Of a stretch of DNA of 64,000 bases, positions 1 to 7,083 are shown piece by piece (position 1 is the stretch's first letter; each line of letters opens with the position of its first letter). A program made the translations under genes and the position numbers. The DNA is from an uncultured Ruminococcus sp. (GTDB taxonomy: Bacteria; Bacillota_A; Clostridia; Oscillospirales; Ruminococcaceae), in contig ONBA01000007.1 in NCBI GenBank assembly GCA_900315975.1, positions 72,573-136,572 on the forward strand, written 5' to 3'. Under the pieces are notes generated by a model, which saw only the letters and a program-made list of their open reading frames with translations, did no database searches and was not told the origin of the DNA.

Positions 1-380
1 ACATGACGGACCATATTCCGCATTGCGGCAGAATTGTCGATACTGATGTTTAGTATTTCCGGATAGTCATCGCAGTCAAATATGACCGCAGGAATACCTG
101 CTTCAAGTACACGGTCGATTATAGACGACTTCACATTCTTATCGTTTATAGTATTAGTCATAAGTATAGCGCCGTCAAAGAACGATAGCTCGGCAAGATT
201 ATACATACTATACTCGCCGATATCAAACACTTTGCTGTCGAGCATTCCGCCGTAAGCGGCAAAGTATGAGACGTTGATGTTATTACTGCGTGCAAATTCA
301 TTTATACCAGTGATGATATTATTCTGATATTCCTCGTCAAGTCCTGCAACATAAACGGCAATATTGATAACATTTCCCAT
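1..380 (-). CDS. Periplasmic-binding/LacI-type ligand-binding domain protein, partial
   Basis: The gene starts at the ATG complementary to 378-380 and runs leftward off the window, so only about 126 N-terminal residues are visible. They read as the first lobe of a LacI-type sugar-binding fold: a beta strand (NIAVYVAGLDEEY), a helix with GINEFARSNN, then DGAILMTNT and IPAVIFDCDDYP, the usual spacing of this domain. A LacI repressor would have about 60 residues of helix-turn-helix first; here the binding domain begins at residue 3, so this is not a LacI repressor. In Ruminococcus-type genomes such domains can be fused to GGDEF or other signalling domains, but that part lies outside the window. 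A GGAGA ribosome binding site precedes the start. Fold assignment is fairly sure, function is not. Confidence 0.7.
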   Translation of the reverse strand, partial: MGNVINIAVYVAGLDEEYQNNIITGINEFARSNNINVSYFAAYGGMLDSKVFDIGEYSMYNLAELSFFDGAILMTNTINDKNVKSSIIDRVLEAGIPAVIFDCDDYPEILNISIDNSAAMRNMVRH

Positions 381-664
381 AAGCATTCTCCGTTCTCTGA
401 TTTCATCTATAACATTCAGACAATACGTCCAAAAACGAAATGTTGAGTTCATATAAATTATAGCACTTTTCCACCAACAATAAAAGGGATATAACAAAAT
501 AAAATAAAAATCGGAAAAGTGCACATCAAATCCATCGTTTTTTTGTACAAAATGTTGTCGGTAACTCTCTTTACTTTTTGGCTTTTTTGTGTTAAAATAA
601 TACTATATGACTTTACAGCTTTTATGCTTTTATATGAAAAAGCTGAGGAAAGGACAGTTTAATA
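381..664. promoter_or_regulatory. Divergent intergenic region with two promoters
   Basis: AT-rich region between two divergently transcribed genes. Rightward, TTTACT (570-575) and TAAAAT (593-598) are 17 bp apart and fit a sigma-A promoter for the acyl-CoA-synthetase-like gene. Leftward, TATAAT (complement of 457-462) is a good -10 for the partial binding-domain gene, but I see no convincing -35. No other gene is visible here. Confidence 0.5.
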
Positions 665-2299
665 ATGCCTATTACAGAACTACTCGAAAGAAACGCTGAC
701 CTCTACGGCAACGACGTTGCACTCGTCGAGGTCAATCCCGAAATAACCGAAGTCCGCCGCAAAACATGGAAGGAATATGAGCTTATAGAGCCGAATCCGG
801 AATGTCACTACCGCCGTGAGATAACATGGAAGGTATTCGACGAAAAAGCTAACAGATTCGCAAATATGCTCCTCTCACGCGGAGTTCAGAAAGGTGACAA
901 GGTCGGTATACTGCTCATGAACTGCCTCGAATGGCTCCCGATTTACTTCGGTATCCTCAAAACAGGTGCACTCGCAGTACCGCTCAACTATAGATATACC
1001 TCAGACGAAATAAAGTACTGCCTCGACCTTGCAGAAGTAGATATTCTCATGTTCGGACCCGAATTCATCGGTCGTGTCGAGGAAATCGCAGAAGATATCA
1101 GCAAGAACCGCCTGCTGTTCTACGTGGGCGAAGGCTGTCCCTCATTTGCTGAACACTACGACAGCAACGTTGCAAACTGTTCAGGCGAAGCTCCGGAAAT
1201 AAAACTCACTGACGACGACGATGCCGCTATCTATTTTTCCTCAGGAACTACAGGTTTCCCGAAGGCTATTCTCCACAAGCACCGCAGTCTCGTACATTCA
1301 GCAAAGTGTGAGCAGAACCACCACGGTCAGACACGCGATGACGTGTTCCTCTGCATCCCCCCACTCTATCACACAGGTGCAAAAATGCACTGGTTCGGCA
1401 GTCTTCAGTCCGGAAGCAAAGCAGTACTGCTCAAGGGCATAAAGCCTAAGACCATAATTGAGACAGTCTCAAACGAGCTTTGCACGATAGTATGGCTTCT
1501 TGTTCCGTGGGCACAGGATATTCTTGACGCTATCGACAGAGGTGACATCGACATTTCACAGTACGAACTCTCACAGTGGAGACTTATGCACATCGGCGCA
1601 CAGCCTGTTCCTCCGTCGCTCATAGCACGCTGGAAGGAGCATTTCCCGAATCATCAGTACGATACAAACTATGGTCTCAGTGAGTCTATAGGACCCGGCT
1701 GTGTACATCTCGGAGTTGAAAATATCCACAAGGTAGGCGCTATCGGCAAGGCTGGATTCGGCTGGGAAGTCAGAATAGCTGACGAAAACGGCAACCCTGT
1801 TAAGCGCGGCGAAGTCGGCGAACTCTACGTAAAGGGACCCGGAGTTATGACCTGTTACTACCGCGACGAGAAGGCAACTGCCGAAACTCTCAAAGACGGC
1901 TGGCTCCTCACCGGCGATATGGCACAGGAAGACGAGGACGGCTTCATTTACCTCGTTGACCGTAAAAAGGACGTTATCATCAGCGGCGGCGAAAACCTCT
2001 ACCCCGTTCAGATAGAAGACTTCCTCAGAGCACACCCCGCAGTCAAGGACGTTGCTGTTATCGGACTTCCCGATAAGCGTCTCGGCGAGATAGCTGCCGC
2101 TATCATATCTATAAAGGACGGTATGAACTGCACAGAAGAGGATATCAACACATTCTGTCAGAAGATGCCGCGTTATAAGCGTCCTCACAAGATAATCTTT
2201 GCCGATGTACCAAGAAATCCCACCGGCAAGATAGAAAAGCCAAAGCTCCGTGAAATCTACTGCGGCGAAAGCGTAGTTGCAAAACAGATAAGAAACTGA
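665..2299 (+). CDS. Class I adenylate-forming enzyme (acyl-CoA synthetase-like)
   Basis: An ANL-superfamily AMP-dependent synthetase/ligase of 544 residues, which activates a carboxylic acid as an acyl-adenylate and normally passes it to CoA. The signature motifs are all present: the Ser/Thr/Gly-rich ATP loop YFSSGTTGFPKA near residue 190, the YGLSES adenine-binding segment, the LLTGDMAQED hinge aspartate region, the DRKKDVIISGGENLYP core of the C-terminal domain, and the catalytic lysine in PTGKIEKPKL near the C terminus. The N-terminal 30-50 residues carry a charged stretch (VNPEITEVRRKTW) seen in a clostridial branch of the family. It stands alone, with its own promoter and terminator, so the substrate cannot be inferred. 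Medium- or long-chain fatty acid or an aromatic acid are possible. Confidence 0.88.
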   Translation: MPITELLERNADLYGNDVALVEVNPEITEVRRKTWKEYELIEPNPECHYRREITWKVFDEKANRFANMLLSRGVQKGDKVGILLMNCLEWLPIYFGILKTGALAVPLNYRYTSDEIKYCLDLAEVDILMFGPEFIGRVEEIAEDISKNRLLFYVGEGCPSFAEHYDSNVANCSGEAPEIKLTDDDDAAIYFSSGTTGFPKAILHKHRSLVHSAKCEQNHHGQTRDDVFLCIPPLYHTGAKMHWFGSLQSGSKAVLLKGIKPKTIIETVSNELCTIVWLLVPWAQDILDAIDRGDIDISQYELSQWRLMHIGAQPVPPSLIARWKEHFPNHQYDTNYGLSESIGPGCVHLGVENIHKVGAIGKAGFGWEVRIADENGNPVKRGEVGELYVKGPGVMTCYYRDEKATAETLKDGWLLTGDMAQEDEDGFIYLVDRKKDVIISGGENLYPVQIEDFLRAHPAVKDVAVIGLPDKRLGEIAAAIISIKDGMNCTEEDINTFCQKMPRYKRPHKIIFADVPRNPTGKIEKPKLREIYCGESVVAKQIRN

Positions 2300-2311
2300 T
2301 AAATACAAATT

Positions 2312-2341
2312 ACGAGCGTACAATAAGTACGCTCGTTTTAT
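2312..2341 (+). terminator. Intrinsic terminator after the synthetase gene
   Basis: A perfect 10-bp stem (ACGAGCGTAC at 2312-2321 with GTACGCTCGT at 2327-2336), an AATAA loop, and a T run follow the stop codon at 2299. Confidence 0.85.
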
Positions 2342-2401
2342 GTTATAACAAACTATTTACAAATTAACATAAAGTTCACAATATGCATTTCCGCGAAATT
2401 A

Positions 2402-2430
2402 TTGACAAATATCAGCACTTAATGTATAGT
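2402..2430 (+). promoter_or_regulatory. Sigma-A promoter of the DUF4250/dockerin genes
   Basis: TTGACA (2402-2407) and TATAGT (2425-2430) with 17-bp spacing. The leader downstream can form a hairpin (GCCGGA 2465-2470 with TCCGGC 2485-2490) before the AAAGGAGG ribosome binding site. Confidence 0.8.
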
Positions 2431-2521
2431 TATTCTTGTAAGTATATGCGTATTTTCTGCCGCAGCCGGATGTTCCGCACTGCGTCCGGCGGGTATATCA
2501 TCTTAGAAAGGAGGCTTTGTT

Positions 2522-2698
2522 ATGAACATTCCAAATGACCCTGCTATACTCCTCAGCTTTGTGAATACCAAACTCAGGGACGAATTTTCTAGCCTTGACG
2601 AGCTGTCGAAAGCTCTGTGCGTTTCAGCTGATGATATCGAGACGAAACTGGCAGGAATAGGTTATTCCTACAACAAAGAAAGAAACTGTTTCGCTTGA
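2522..2698 (+). CDS. DUF4250 family small protein
   Basis: A 58-residue protein beginning MNIPNDPAILLSFVNTKLRD and ending with YSYNKERNCF, which I recognise as the DUF4250 pattern (N-P-x-D-P-x-x-L-L-S-F-x-N-T-K-L-R-D, then a degenerate helix-turn-helix-like segment). It is preceded by a strong GAAAGGAGG ribosome binding site and a consensus promoter. The function of the family is not known to me; the central LDELSKALCVSADDIETKL resembles the first helices of a small DNA-binding fold, which is only suggestive. The next gene starts 26 bases downstream, so the two are probably co-transcribed. Confidence 0.85.
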   Translation: MNIPNDPAILLSFVNTKLRDEFSSLDELSKALCVSADDIETKLAGIGYSYNKERNCFA

Positions 2699-2724
2699 CG
2701 TTATGCGTCAGAATGGGAGGAAAA

Positions 2725-4032
2725 ATGAAAAAATTCATCAGAAAAGCTGCTGCCATTGCTTCGGCGGCGGTTATTTCGGTATGCTCATGTGCAACACTGT
2801 TTGCATCTGCGGCTGATACCGAAGAAAATCACGAAGTTACTATCGTTTTTAACATCACCGAAGACATGACTCCGTCTAAAACTACGGATATGTCGCTCTT
2901 TGACACTATTACCACAACCGCAAACAACATCACTATCCCCGCCGGTTATTTCAGCAAAGACGGTGTAACTTTCTCCGGTTGGACTGTCGACGGAGTTATC
3001 GGATACACTGCCGGAACATTCTTCGCTATTCCTCATGATGTTGACAAAATAGTGTTTGAGCCTTGCTGGGTCGATACTAAGGCAAAGCCATACACGGTAA
3101 CATATAACCTCGAATACGAAGGTGAAGAGCTCGAAAAGCCTGAGTGGCTCGAAGACGAAAAATACTCTGCAAATGAGATTTTTACCCCGAACTACGCTAT
3201 GATGCAGTTCGATACTGTCGGCACACGCGGACTCACTGACGGTGAAAGAGTTTTCGACATCGGCGACAAGCTCGTTATGCCAGACCACGACCTCGTTCTC
3301 TATCCGATTTATTTCAAGAGAATAAACCTCACCTATTTCGCCGGAGACGTTGACCGTCTGAACGGAAATGACACAGTTACATTCAAGAGAAACGAGGGTT
3401 CATCAGATGAACTCGCTGCTCCCGGCAGATTCTCACGCAATGGATTCGTACTTTCCGGCTGGAAGTCAAGTGTTGACGGCAAGACATATTTACCGCAGCA
3501 GTCAGTTGAGCTTCCTCACGAGGACGTAGTATACACAGCTGTATGGACTCCAAAGGAGTATAAGGTAGTATTCATTCCCGGAAACGGCGGAGAAAACATA
3601 AAAGTTCCCGGTCTTACTGACACTGAGATAGAATGTCCTGAGCCGGGTATAACAGTCAAAGGCAAGTACTTCGCAGGCTGGCAGGGCAGCGACGGCAAGC
3701 TCTATGCGCCTGGTGACAAGTACATGATACTGGGTTCAAAGCCGGGTGTCGGAATCAGCTTCACAGCCGTATGGAAAGACGGCGAAGCTCCTTCACAGCC
3801 CACTGAAGATGTAAAGGCAATTGCCGGCGACGCTAACGGCGACGGTGAAGTTACAGTCGCAGACGCTGTAACGATTCTCCAGTACATCGGCAACAAGGAC
3901 AAGTACAACCTCAGCGAACAGAAAAAGAAAAATGCCGACGTTGACGGTGTAGCCGGTATCACAGGTACTGATGCACTCATGATACAGAAGCTCGACGCAA
4001 AAATAATTACAAAGTTACCTGTTGAAGAATAA
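2725..4032 (+). CDS. Secreted protein with InlB-type B-repeats and C-terminal dockerin
   Basis: I place the start at 2725, where MKKFIRKAAAIA opens a classical signal peptide (charged start, hydrophobic core, cleavage near FASA-AD) and GGGAGG lies 4 bases upstream; a 10-residue upstream extension in the same frame is not needed. The 435-residue precursor then has three or four Listeria-Bacteroides (InlB B / Flg_new) repeats, each ending in the typical GW...Y..G....P....Y.A.W pattern (for example FSGWTVDG, LSGWKSSVDG, FAGWQGSDG). Residues about 366-432 form a type I dockerin with two calcium loops, DANGDGEVTVAD and DVDGVAGITGTD. A dockerin plugs a secreted protein into a cohesin-bearing scaffoldin, so this is probably a cellulosome or cell-surface component. 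No catalytic domain is seen; a binding or adhesive role is an inference. Confidence 0.88.
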   Translation: MKKFIRKAAAIASAAVISVCSCATLFASAADTEENHEVTIVFNITEDMTPSKTTDMSLFDTITTTANNITIPAGYFSKDGVTFSGWTVDGVIGYTAGTFFAIPHDVDKIVFEPCWVDTKAKPYTVTYNLEYEGEELEKPEWLEDEKYSANEIFTPNYAMMQFDTVGTRGLTDGERVFDIGDKLVMPDHDLVLYPIYFKRINLTYFAGDVDRLNGNDTVTFKRNEGSSDELAAPGRFSRNGFVLSGWKSSVDGKTYLPQQSVELPHEDVVYTAVWTPKEYKVVFIPGNGGENIKVPGLTDTEIECPEPGITVKGKYFAGWQGSDGKLYAPGDKYMILGSKPGVGISFTAVWKDGEAPSQPTEDVKAIAGDANGDGEVTVADAVTILQYIGNKDKYNLSEQKKKNADVDGVAGITGTDALMIQKLDAKIITKLPVEE

Positions 4033-4066
4033 GAAAAATCCCGGAATTCACTTCCGGGATTTTATT
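4033..4066. terminator. Bidirectional terminator
   Basis: AAAATCCCGGAA (4035-4046) pairs with TTCCGGGATTTT (4052-4063) around a 5-base loop. T runs occur on both strands, so it can serve the rightward dockerin gene and the leftward Nudix transcript. Confidence 0.8.
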
Positions 4067-4124
4067 ATTCTTCTTTGTTTTCTTCAGTCGCGGCGGACTC
4101 ATCTTTTTTATCTTTGCCGTCCAT
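4065..4124 (-). CDS. Possible 19-residue charged peptide
   Basis: An ATG (complement of 4122-4124) with an excellent CGGAGG ribosome binding site 8 bases upstream opens a 19-codon frame, MDGKDKKDESAATEENKEE, ending at the terminator. It follows the Nudix gene by 23 bases in the same direction. The strong ribosome binding site is the only real support; the composition is low-complexity and charged. It could be a genuine small protein or a leftover; low confidence. Confidence 0.3.
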   Translation of the reverse strand: MDGKDKKDESAATEENKEE

Positions 4125-4147
4125 ATGTATAACCTCCGTAGATGATG

Positions 4148-4939
4148 TCAGAAAACTGCTTTCTTTATCATTGCAAGTTCTTCAAGGTCAAGACAGTGTT
4201 TGAAGTCGCCGTCGTGCATTACTGCAAGAAGTTCATCTATCTCTGCCCAGCATACATCTGAAACCTCCGCCGACTGGAGTACCAGCTTATCGGTATCAAC
4301 TTCCTCCCTGCAAAGATATATTGCACGAAGTTCATTATCACGGATATTGTCCTTAGCATAGCTGTTTTTATGGAGTCCTATAAGTTCAAGACGGCTTCCG
4401 TGGATATTGATACCAAGTTCCTCCGCCGTTTCGCGTACAGCGGTACTGCGGAATTCCTCTCCCTGTGCAACATGACCTGCCGCGGAAACGTCGTAGCAGT
4501 CGGGATTTATGACCTTTTCATGAGAACGCTTCTGCAAAAGCACGTAGATTCCCATATCCTTACGCTTGATTATCCATATATGTACAGCCGGATGAAGTTC
4601 ACCGTCACGGTGAACGAGACTTCTCGGCTTTGCTTCAGAAGTAAGTCTTGCTTCAGAATCAATGAGGTTGAGGAACTCGTCCTCTATCACTTCCATAGAG
4701 ATATGCGGGTTATTCTTCTCACATTCTGCAAAAACGTCCGCCGCCTCACGAACTGTATCATTTTCTATGTCTTCGTTTGATACATAGAGACGGAAGCATA
4801 TATCGTCGCTGATGCTCATAAGAGCACCTGTAAGCTCGTCTCTGCCGCATACGCTTTCATTTCCGAGTTTTTCAGCTATCGCGGAATAAATCTCCTCACG
4901 CGAAGAAAGTTTATTAAGGTATATCTCTGTTTGGTCCAT
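4148..4939 (-). CDS. Nudix hydrolase, isopentenyl-diphosphate-isomerase-like
   Basis: A two-part protein of 263 residues. The N-terminal 90 or so residues are helical and unassigned; the C-terminal part is a Nudix domain with the full Nudix box, GHVAQGEEF then AVRETAEELGI, i.e. G-x5-E-x7-REUxEExGU with all metal-binding glutamates. The sequence around LVHRDGELHPAVHIWII and LLQKRSHEKVINPDCYDVSAAGH is typical of the YfcD/IDI-like branch, so the substrate may be a nucleotide- or prenyl-diphosphate. I choose the internal ATG (complement of 4937-4939) because ACAGGAG lies just upstream; an 11-residue longer frame lacks a ribosome binding site. A consensus promoter sits at 4982-5010. Confidence 0.85.
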   Translation of the reverse strand: MDQTEIYLNKLSSREEIYSAIAEKLGNESVCGRDELTGALMSISDDICFRLYVSNEDIENDTVREAADVFAECEKNNPHISMEVIEDEFLNLIDSEARLTSEAKPRSLVHRDGELHPAVHIWIIKRKDMGIYVLLQKRSHEKVINPDCYDVSAAGHVAQGEEFRSTAVRETAEELGINIHGSRLELIGLHKNSYAKDNIRDNELRAIYLCREEVDTDKLVLQSAEVSDVCWAEIDELLAVMHDGDFKHCLDLEELAMIKKAVF

Positions 4940-4981
4940 AAAAAAACGCTCCTGTTCAAAAGCTGTGTTCACGCGACTGTA

Positions 4982-5010
4982 ATTATATACCCTTTGCCGT
5001 AAAATGTCAA
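4982..5010 (-). promoter_or_regulatory. Consensus promoter of the Nudix gene
   Basis: On the minus strand TTGACA (5005-5010) and TATAAT (4982-4987) are exactly 17 bp apart: a perfect sigma-A promoter. Confidence 0.88.
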
Positions 5011-5042
5011 TGCTTTTCAGAATTATTCAAAAATTATACATA

Positions 5043-5077
5043 AAGGCAGCACAACTCCGGTCAGAGCGTGCTGCCTT
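5043..5077 (-). terminator. Terminator after the thioesterase gene
   Basis: AAGGCAGCAC (5043-5052) pairs perfectly with GTGCTGCCTT (5068-5077); the minus-strand product ends in a U-rich tail. It lies between the thioesterase stop and the next leftward promoter. Confidence 0.7.
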
Positions 5078-5081
5078 GCTT

Positions 5082-5474
5082 TCATTTAACGTGGTATCCG
5101 GTCGCTTTTATAAGTGCGACATTTGTTCCGAGGTCGTCAGTAATTTTAATAAGGTAAACGCAGGTAGTCCTGCCGTTTTTCATGAGATTAGCCTCAGCAA
5201 TGAGACGTTTGCCTTTGACTGTTGCAAGGTATGAGATATCGCAGTTCAGCGCAACGGTACTCTCCCCCTGCCAGTTTGAAGCTACGGCGAAAGTGAAATC
5301 AGCGAGTGTGAAATGAACTCCACCCATAACACCGCCCATAGCATTTTTATGTCTCTTGTCAAGCGGTACACTGCACTTTGCATAATGGTCGCCTATTTCG
5401 TCAATTACCATACCTGCATTAGTCGCAAACGTATCACTTTTGAAAAATTCCCTTACTTCTTCGATAGTATTCAT
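5082..5474 (-). CDS. PaaI-type hotdog thioesterase
   Basis: A 130-residue hotdog-fold protein. The pattern HKNAMGGVMGGVHFTLADFTFAVAS matches the central helix of PaaI/YbgC-like acyl-CoA thioesterases, where the N-x-x-G-x-x-H-G-G-x-x-x-x-L-x-D motif holds the catalytic Asn and Asp/Glu; here Asn, the glycines and the Asp (LADF) are present. Beta strands such as VALNCDISYLATVKGKRLIAEANL follow. I start at the ATG complementary to 5472-5474, which has TTGGAGG upstream, rather than 22 codons earlier where the frame overlaps the preceding gene. The gap to the upstream membrane-protein gene is only 16 bases, so they share a transcript. The acyl substrate is unknown. Confidence 0.82.
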   Translation of the reverse strand: MNTIEEVREFFKSDTFATNAGMVIDEIGDHYAKCSVPLDKRHKNAMGGVMGGVHFTLADFTFAVASNWQGESTVALNCDISYLATVKGKRLIAEANLMKNGRTTCVYLIKITDDLGTNVALIKATGYHVK

Positions 5475-5490
5475 AACGTTGTTCCTCCAA

Positions 5491-6171
5491 TCATATCTCG
5501 TCCATAGTACTTGGTTTATGTTCATGCTGATACTTGTCAAGCTTTTCGTCGGATTGTCCTATGTCATTCATTTCGTCAGATGAAGTCTTTTTAAGACGGC
5601 TGACCTCCTGCTCGAACTGGTCCATTATACCGCGCTGGAACTTATCCTCTTTCTGCTCCTCGAAGCGAGCGCTGAAATGCGGAAATCCGCGCTGCTGTTC
5701 GAGCCAGTGGTATTTGATTATCGCCCACATATTCGCTCCGCCGGTAACAAGGCAGGCAACGGTATATATCATCATTCCTATGAATGCAACAGGTATTCTC
5801 GAAATAATACCCTTACATTCAAGAACTATCATCAGTACCATATTAACCGCCTGTATCGCAAGAACTATCATAGCGGCAAGGTCATGGTGATGTATGCTTG
5901 CACGGTAAGTCAGAAACGCTGAAAGCGGACATACTATGAAAGTATCCAGTATCATCGCAAACGCGATATACGCGAAAGGAGTCTGTTCCAGCTCAACAGA
6001 GAGCCAGTCCCAACTGACACCGACTATGCTTATAAATGAATAAGCCATCATCAGTATACCGAGGATAATATATGTGAAAAATGCGATACTATTGATTTTT
6101 TTGCAGGTTTTCATTAGTCCGTAGTTGCGTGAAAGCTCCCTTCCGAACTCTTTATCAACGATAAACGGCAT
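5491..6171 (-). CDS. Four-helix membrane protein, unknown family
   Basis: I do not recognise a named family. The 226 residues contain four clear hydrophobic segments: about 28-50 (AFFTYIILGILMMAYSFISI), 65-85 (FAYIAFAMILDTFIVCPLSA), 97-115 and 128-150. The last 70 residues are soluble, charged and probably helical (FSARFEEQKEDKFQRGIMDQF, then EQEVSRLKKTSS), presumably cytoplasmic. It is expressed from a perfect consensus promoter directly upstream and is followed at 16 bases by the hotdog thioesterase gene. Its strong promoter suggests housekeeping expression; function not assigned. Confidence 0.65.
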   Translation of the reverse strand: MPFIVDKEFGRELSRNYGLMKTCKKINSIAFFTYIILGILMMAYSFISIVGVSWDWLSVELEQTPFAYIAFAMILDTFIVCPLSAFLTYRASIHHHDLAAMIVLAIQAVNMVLMIVLECKGIISRIPVAFIGMMIYTVACLVTGGANMWAIIKYHWLEQQRGFPHFSARFEEQKEDKFQRGIMDQFEQEVSRLKKTSSDEMNDIGQSDEKLDKYQHEHKPSTMDEI

Positions 6172-6203
6172 AGTATTCCCCCAATACCAGAATTATTAAA
6201 AAT

Positions 6204-6232
6204 ATTATAACATTTCAGCGGCATAATGTCAA
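6204..6232 (-). promoter_or_regulatory. Perfect consensus promoter of the membrane-protein/thioesterase transcript
   Basis: Minus-strand TTGACA (6227-6232), 17-bp spacer, TATAAT (6204-6209), about 33 bases before the ATG. Confidence 0.88.
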
Positions 6233-6395
6233 CGTCAAAAAAAGAAAAAGTTGTTAAATCAAATGAAATATTTCACGATTATTCTAAAAAAATTCATATT
6301 TGCTTTAAAGGCTTGAAATGTGCCGAATATTGGTAAATATAAAACCTTGACACTTGTAAATGTTATATAATACTAACAAATACTATATACCTCTA

Positions 6396-6414
6396 CTTGT
6401 GCAAAACGCACAAG
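6396..6414. promoter_or_regulatory. Inverted repeat upstream of the hydrogenase operon, Rex-like
   Basis: CTTGTGC (6396-6402), a 5-base centre, GCACAAG (6408-6414). The half-site TTGTG...CACAA resembles the redox repressor Rex, which often controls clostridial hydrogenases, but Rex sites are normally 18 bp from T to A and this is 17. It lies about 50 bp upstream of the proposed promoter. Candidate operator only. Confidence 0.35.
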
Positions 6415-6445
6415 AAAGTTACAGGTAATTAGGCTAAAATGGAGA

Positions 6446-6474
6446 TAGAAATTCTATTTATTATGTGTTATAAT
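6446..6474 (+). promoter_or_regulatory. Probable promoter of the hydrogenase operon
   Basis: TAGAAA (6446-6451), 17 bp, TATAAT (6469-6474). The leader before hydC is about 75 bases and ends in AAAGGAGG. A second TTGACA (6347-6352) lies further upstream but has no well-spaced -10. Confidence 0.6.
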
Positions 6475-6490
6475 TATCACATATATGTGA
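6463..6490. promoter_or_regulatory. Overlapping dyads at the hydrogenase promoter
   Basis: Two palindromes overlap the -10 and start point: ATGTG-N10-CACAT (6463-6482), laid out like a CRP/FNR-family site, and the perfect 14-mer TCACATATATGTGA (6477-6490). Their position would block RNA polymerase. Which regulator binds, if any, is not known. Confidence 0.45.
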
Positions 6491-6557
6491 GTCATAATAT
6501 ATCCGTCGGCGAACGGTTTGTTATTTATTTCACAGCAATTAAAGGAGGTTCACTTTA

Positions 6558-7055
6558 ATGAATTCAACTAAATCCACTGTCCCCTTCAAGGGCACTCCCG
6601 AACAGGAGGCTCAGCTCCTCGCAGTTATCGAAGAGAAAAAGGACACTCAGGGTGCTCTTATGCCTATCCTTCAGAAGGCTCAGGAGATCTATGGCTACCT
6701 TCCTATCGAAGTTCAGACAATTATTTCCGATAAGACAGGCATCCCGCTTGAGAAGATCTATGGCGTTGTTACTTTCTACGCTCAGTTCTCACTCTACCCC
6801 AAGGGAGAGTACACAATTTCAGTATGTCTCGGTACAGCCTGCTACGTTAAGGGTTCAGGCGATATCTACAACAAGCTTCAGGAGAAGCTCGGTATTGCCG
6901 GCGGCGAATGTACTCCCGACGGTAAGTTCTCACTTGAGGCTTGCCGCTGCATAGGCGCTTGCGGTCTTGCTCCCGTTCTCACAGTCAATGAAGACGTATA
7001 CGGACGTCTCACAGTTGACGATGTTGAGAAGATACTAGCTAAATATTCTGCATAA
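6558..7055 (+). CDS. hydC: Bifurcating [FeFe] hydrogenase, NuoE-like [2Fe-2S] subunit
   Basis: The smallest subunit (165 residues) of a trimeric NAD(P)-linked [FeFe] hydrogenase. It is a thioredoxin-like [2Fe-2S] protein related to complex I NuoE: the four cysteine ligands are in CLGTAC and CRCIGAC. The N-terminal half (ALMPILQKAQEIYGYLPIEV, then the GIPLEKIYGVVTFYAQF block) is the usual NuoE helical region. The gene opens the operon after an AAAGGAGG ribosome binding site and is followed after 28 bases by the NuoF-like subunit. Codon choice is strikingly biased to the same few codons as ribosomal genes in this window, suggesting high expression. It passes electrons between the flavin subunit and the hydrogenase subunit. 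Confidence 0.95.
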   Translation: MNSTKSTVPFKGTPEQEAQLLAVIEEKKDTQGALMPILQKAQEIYGYLPIEVQTIISDKTGIPLEKIYGVVTFYAQFSLYPKGEYTISVCLGTACYVKGSGDIYNKLQEKLGIAGGECTPDGKFSLEACRCIGACGLAPVLTVNEDVYGRLTVDDVEKILAKYSA

Positions 7056-7083
7056 ACCAATTACATTATAGGAGGAAAACCAT

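Noticed and set aside
1571..2323. 250-codon open frame on the minus strand inside the synthetase gene
   Set aside because: It is the mirror of a well-conserved ANL enzyme and has no family features; it is open because of codon bias on the coding strand.
5534..5890. 118-codon plus-strand frame antisense to the membrane-protein gene
   Set aside because: Composition is that of an antisense shadow and there is no promoter or ribosome binding site.
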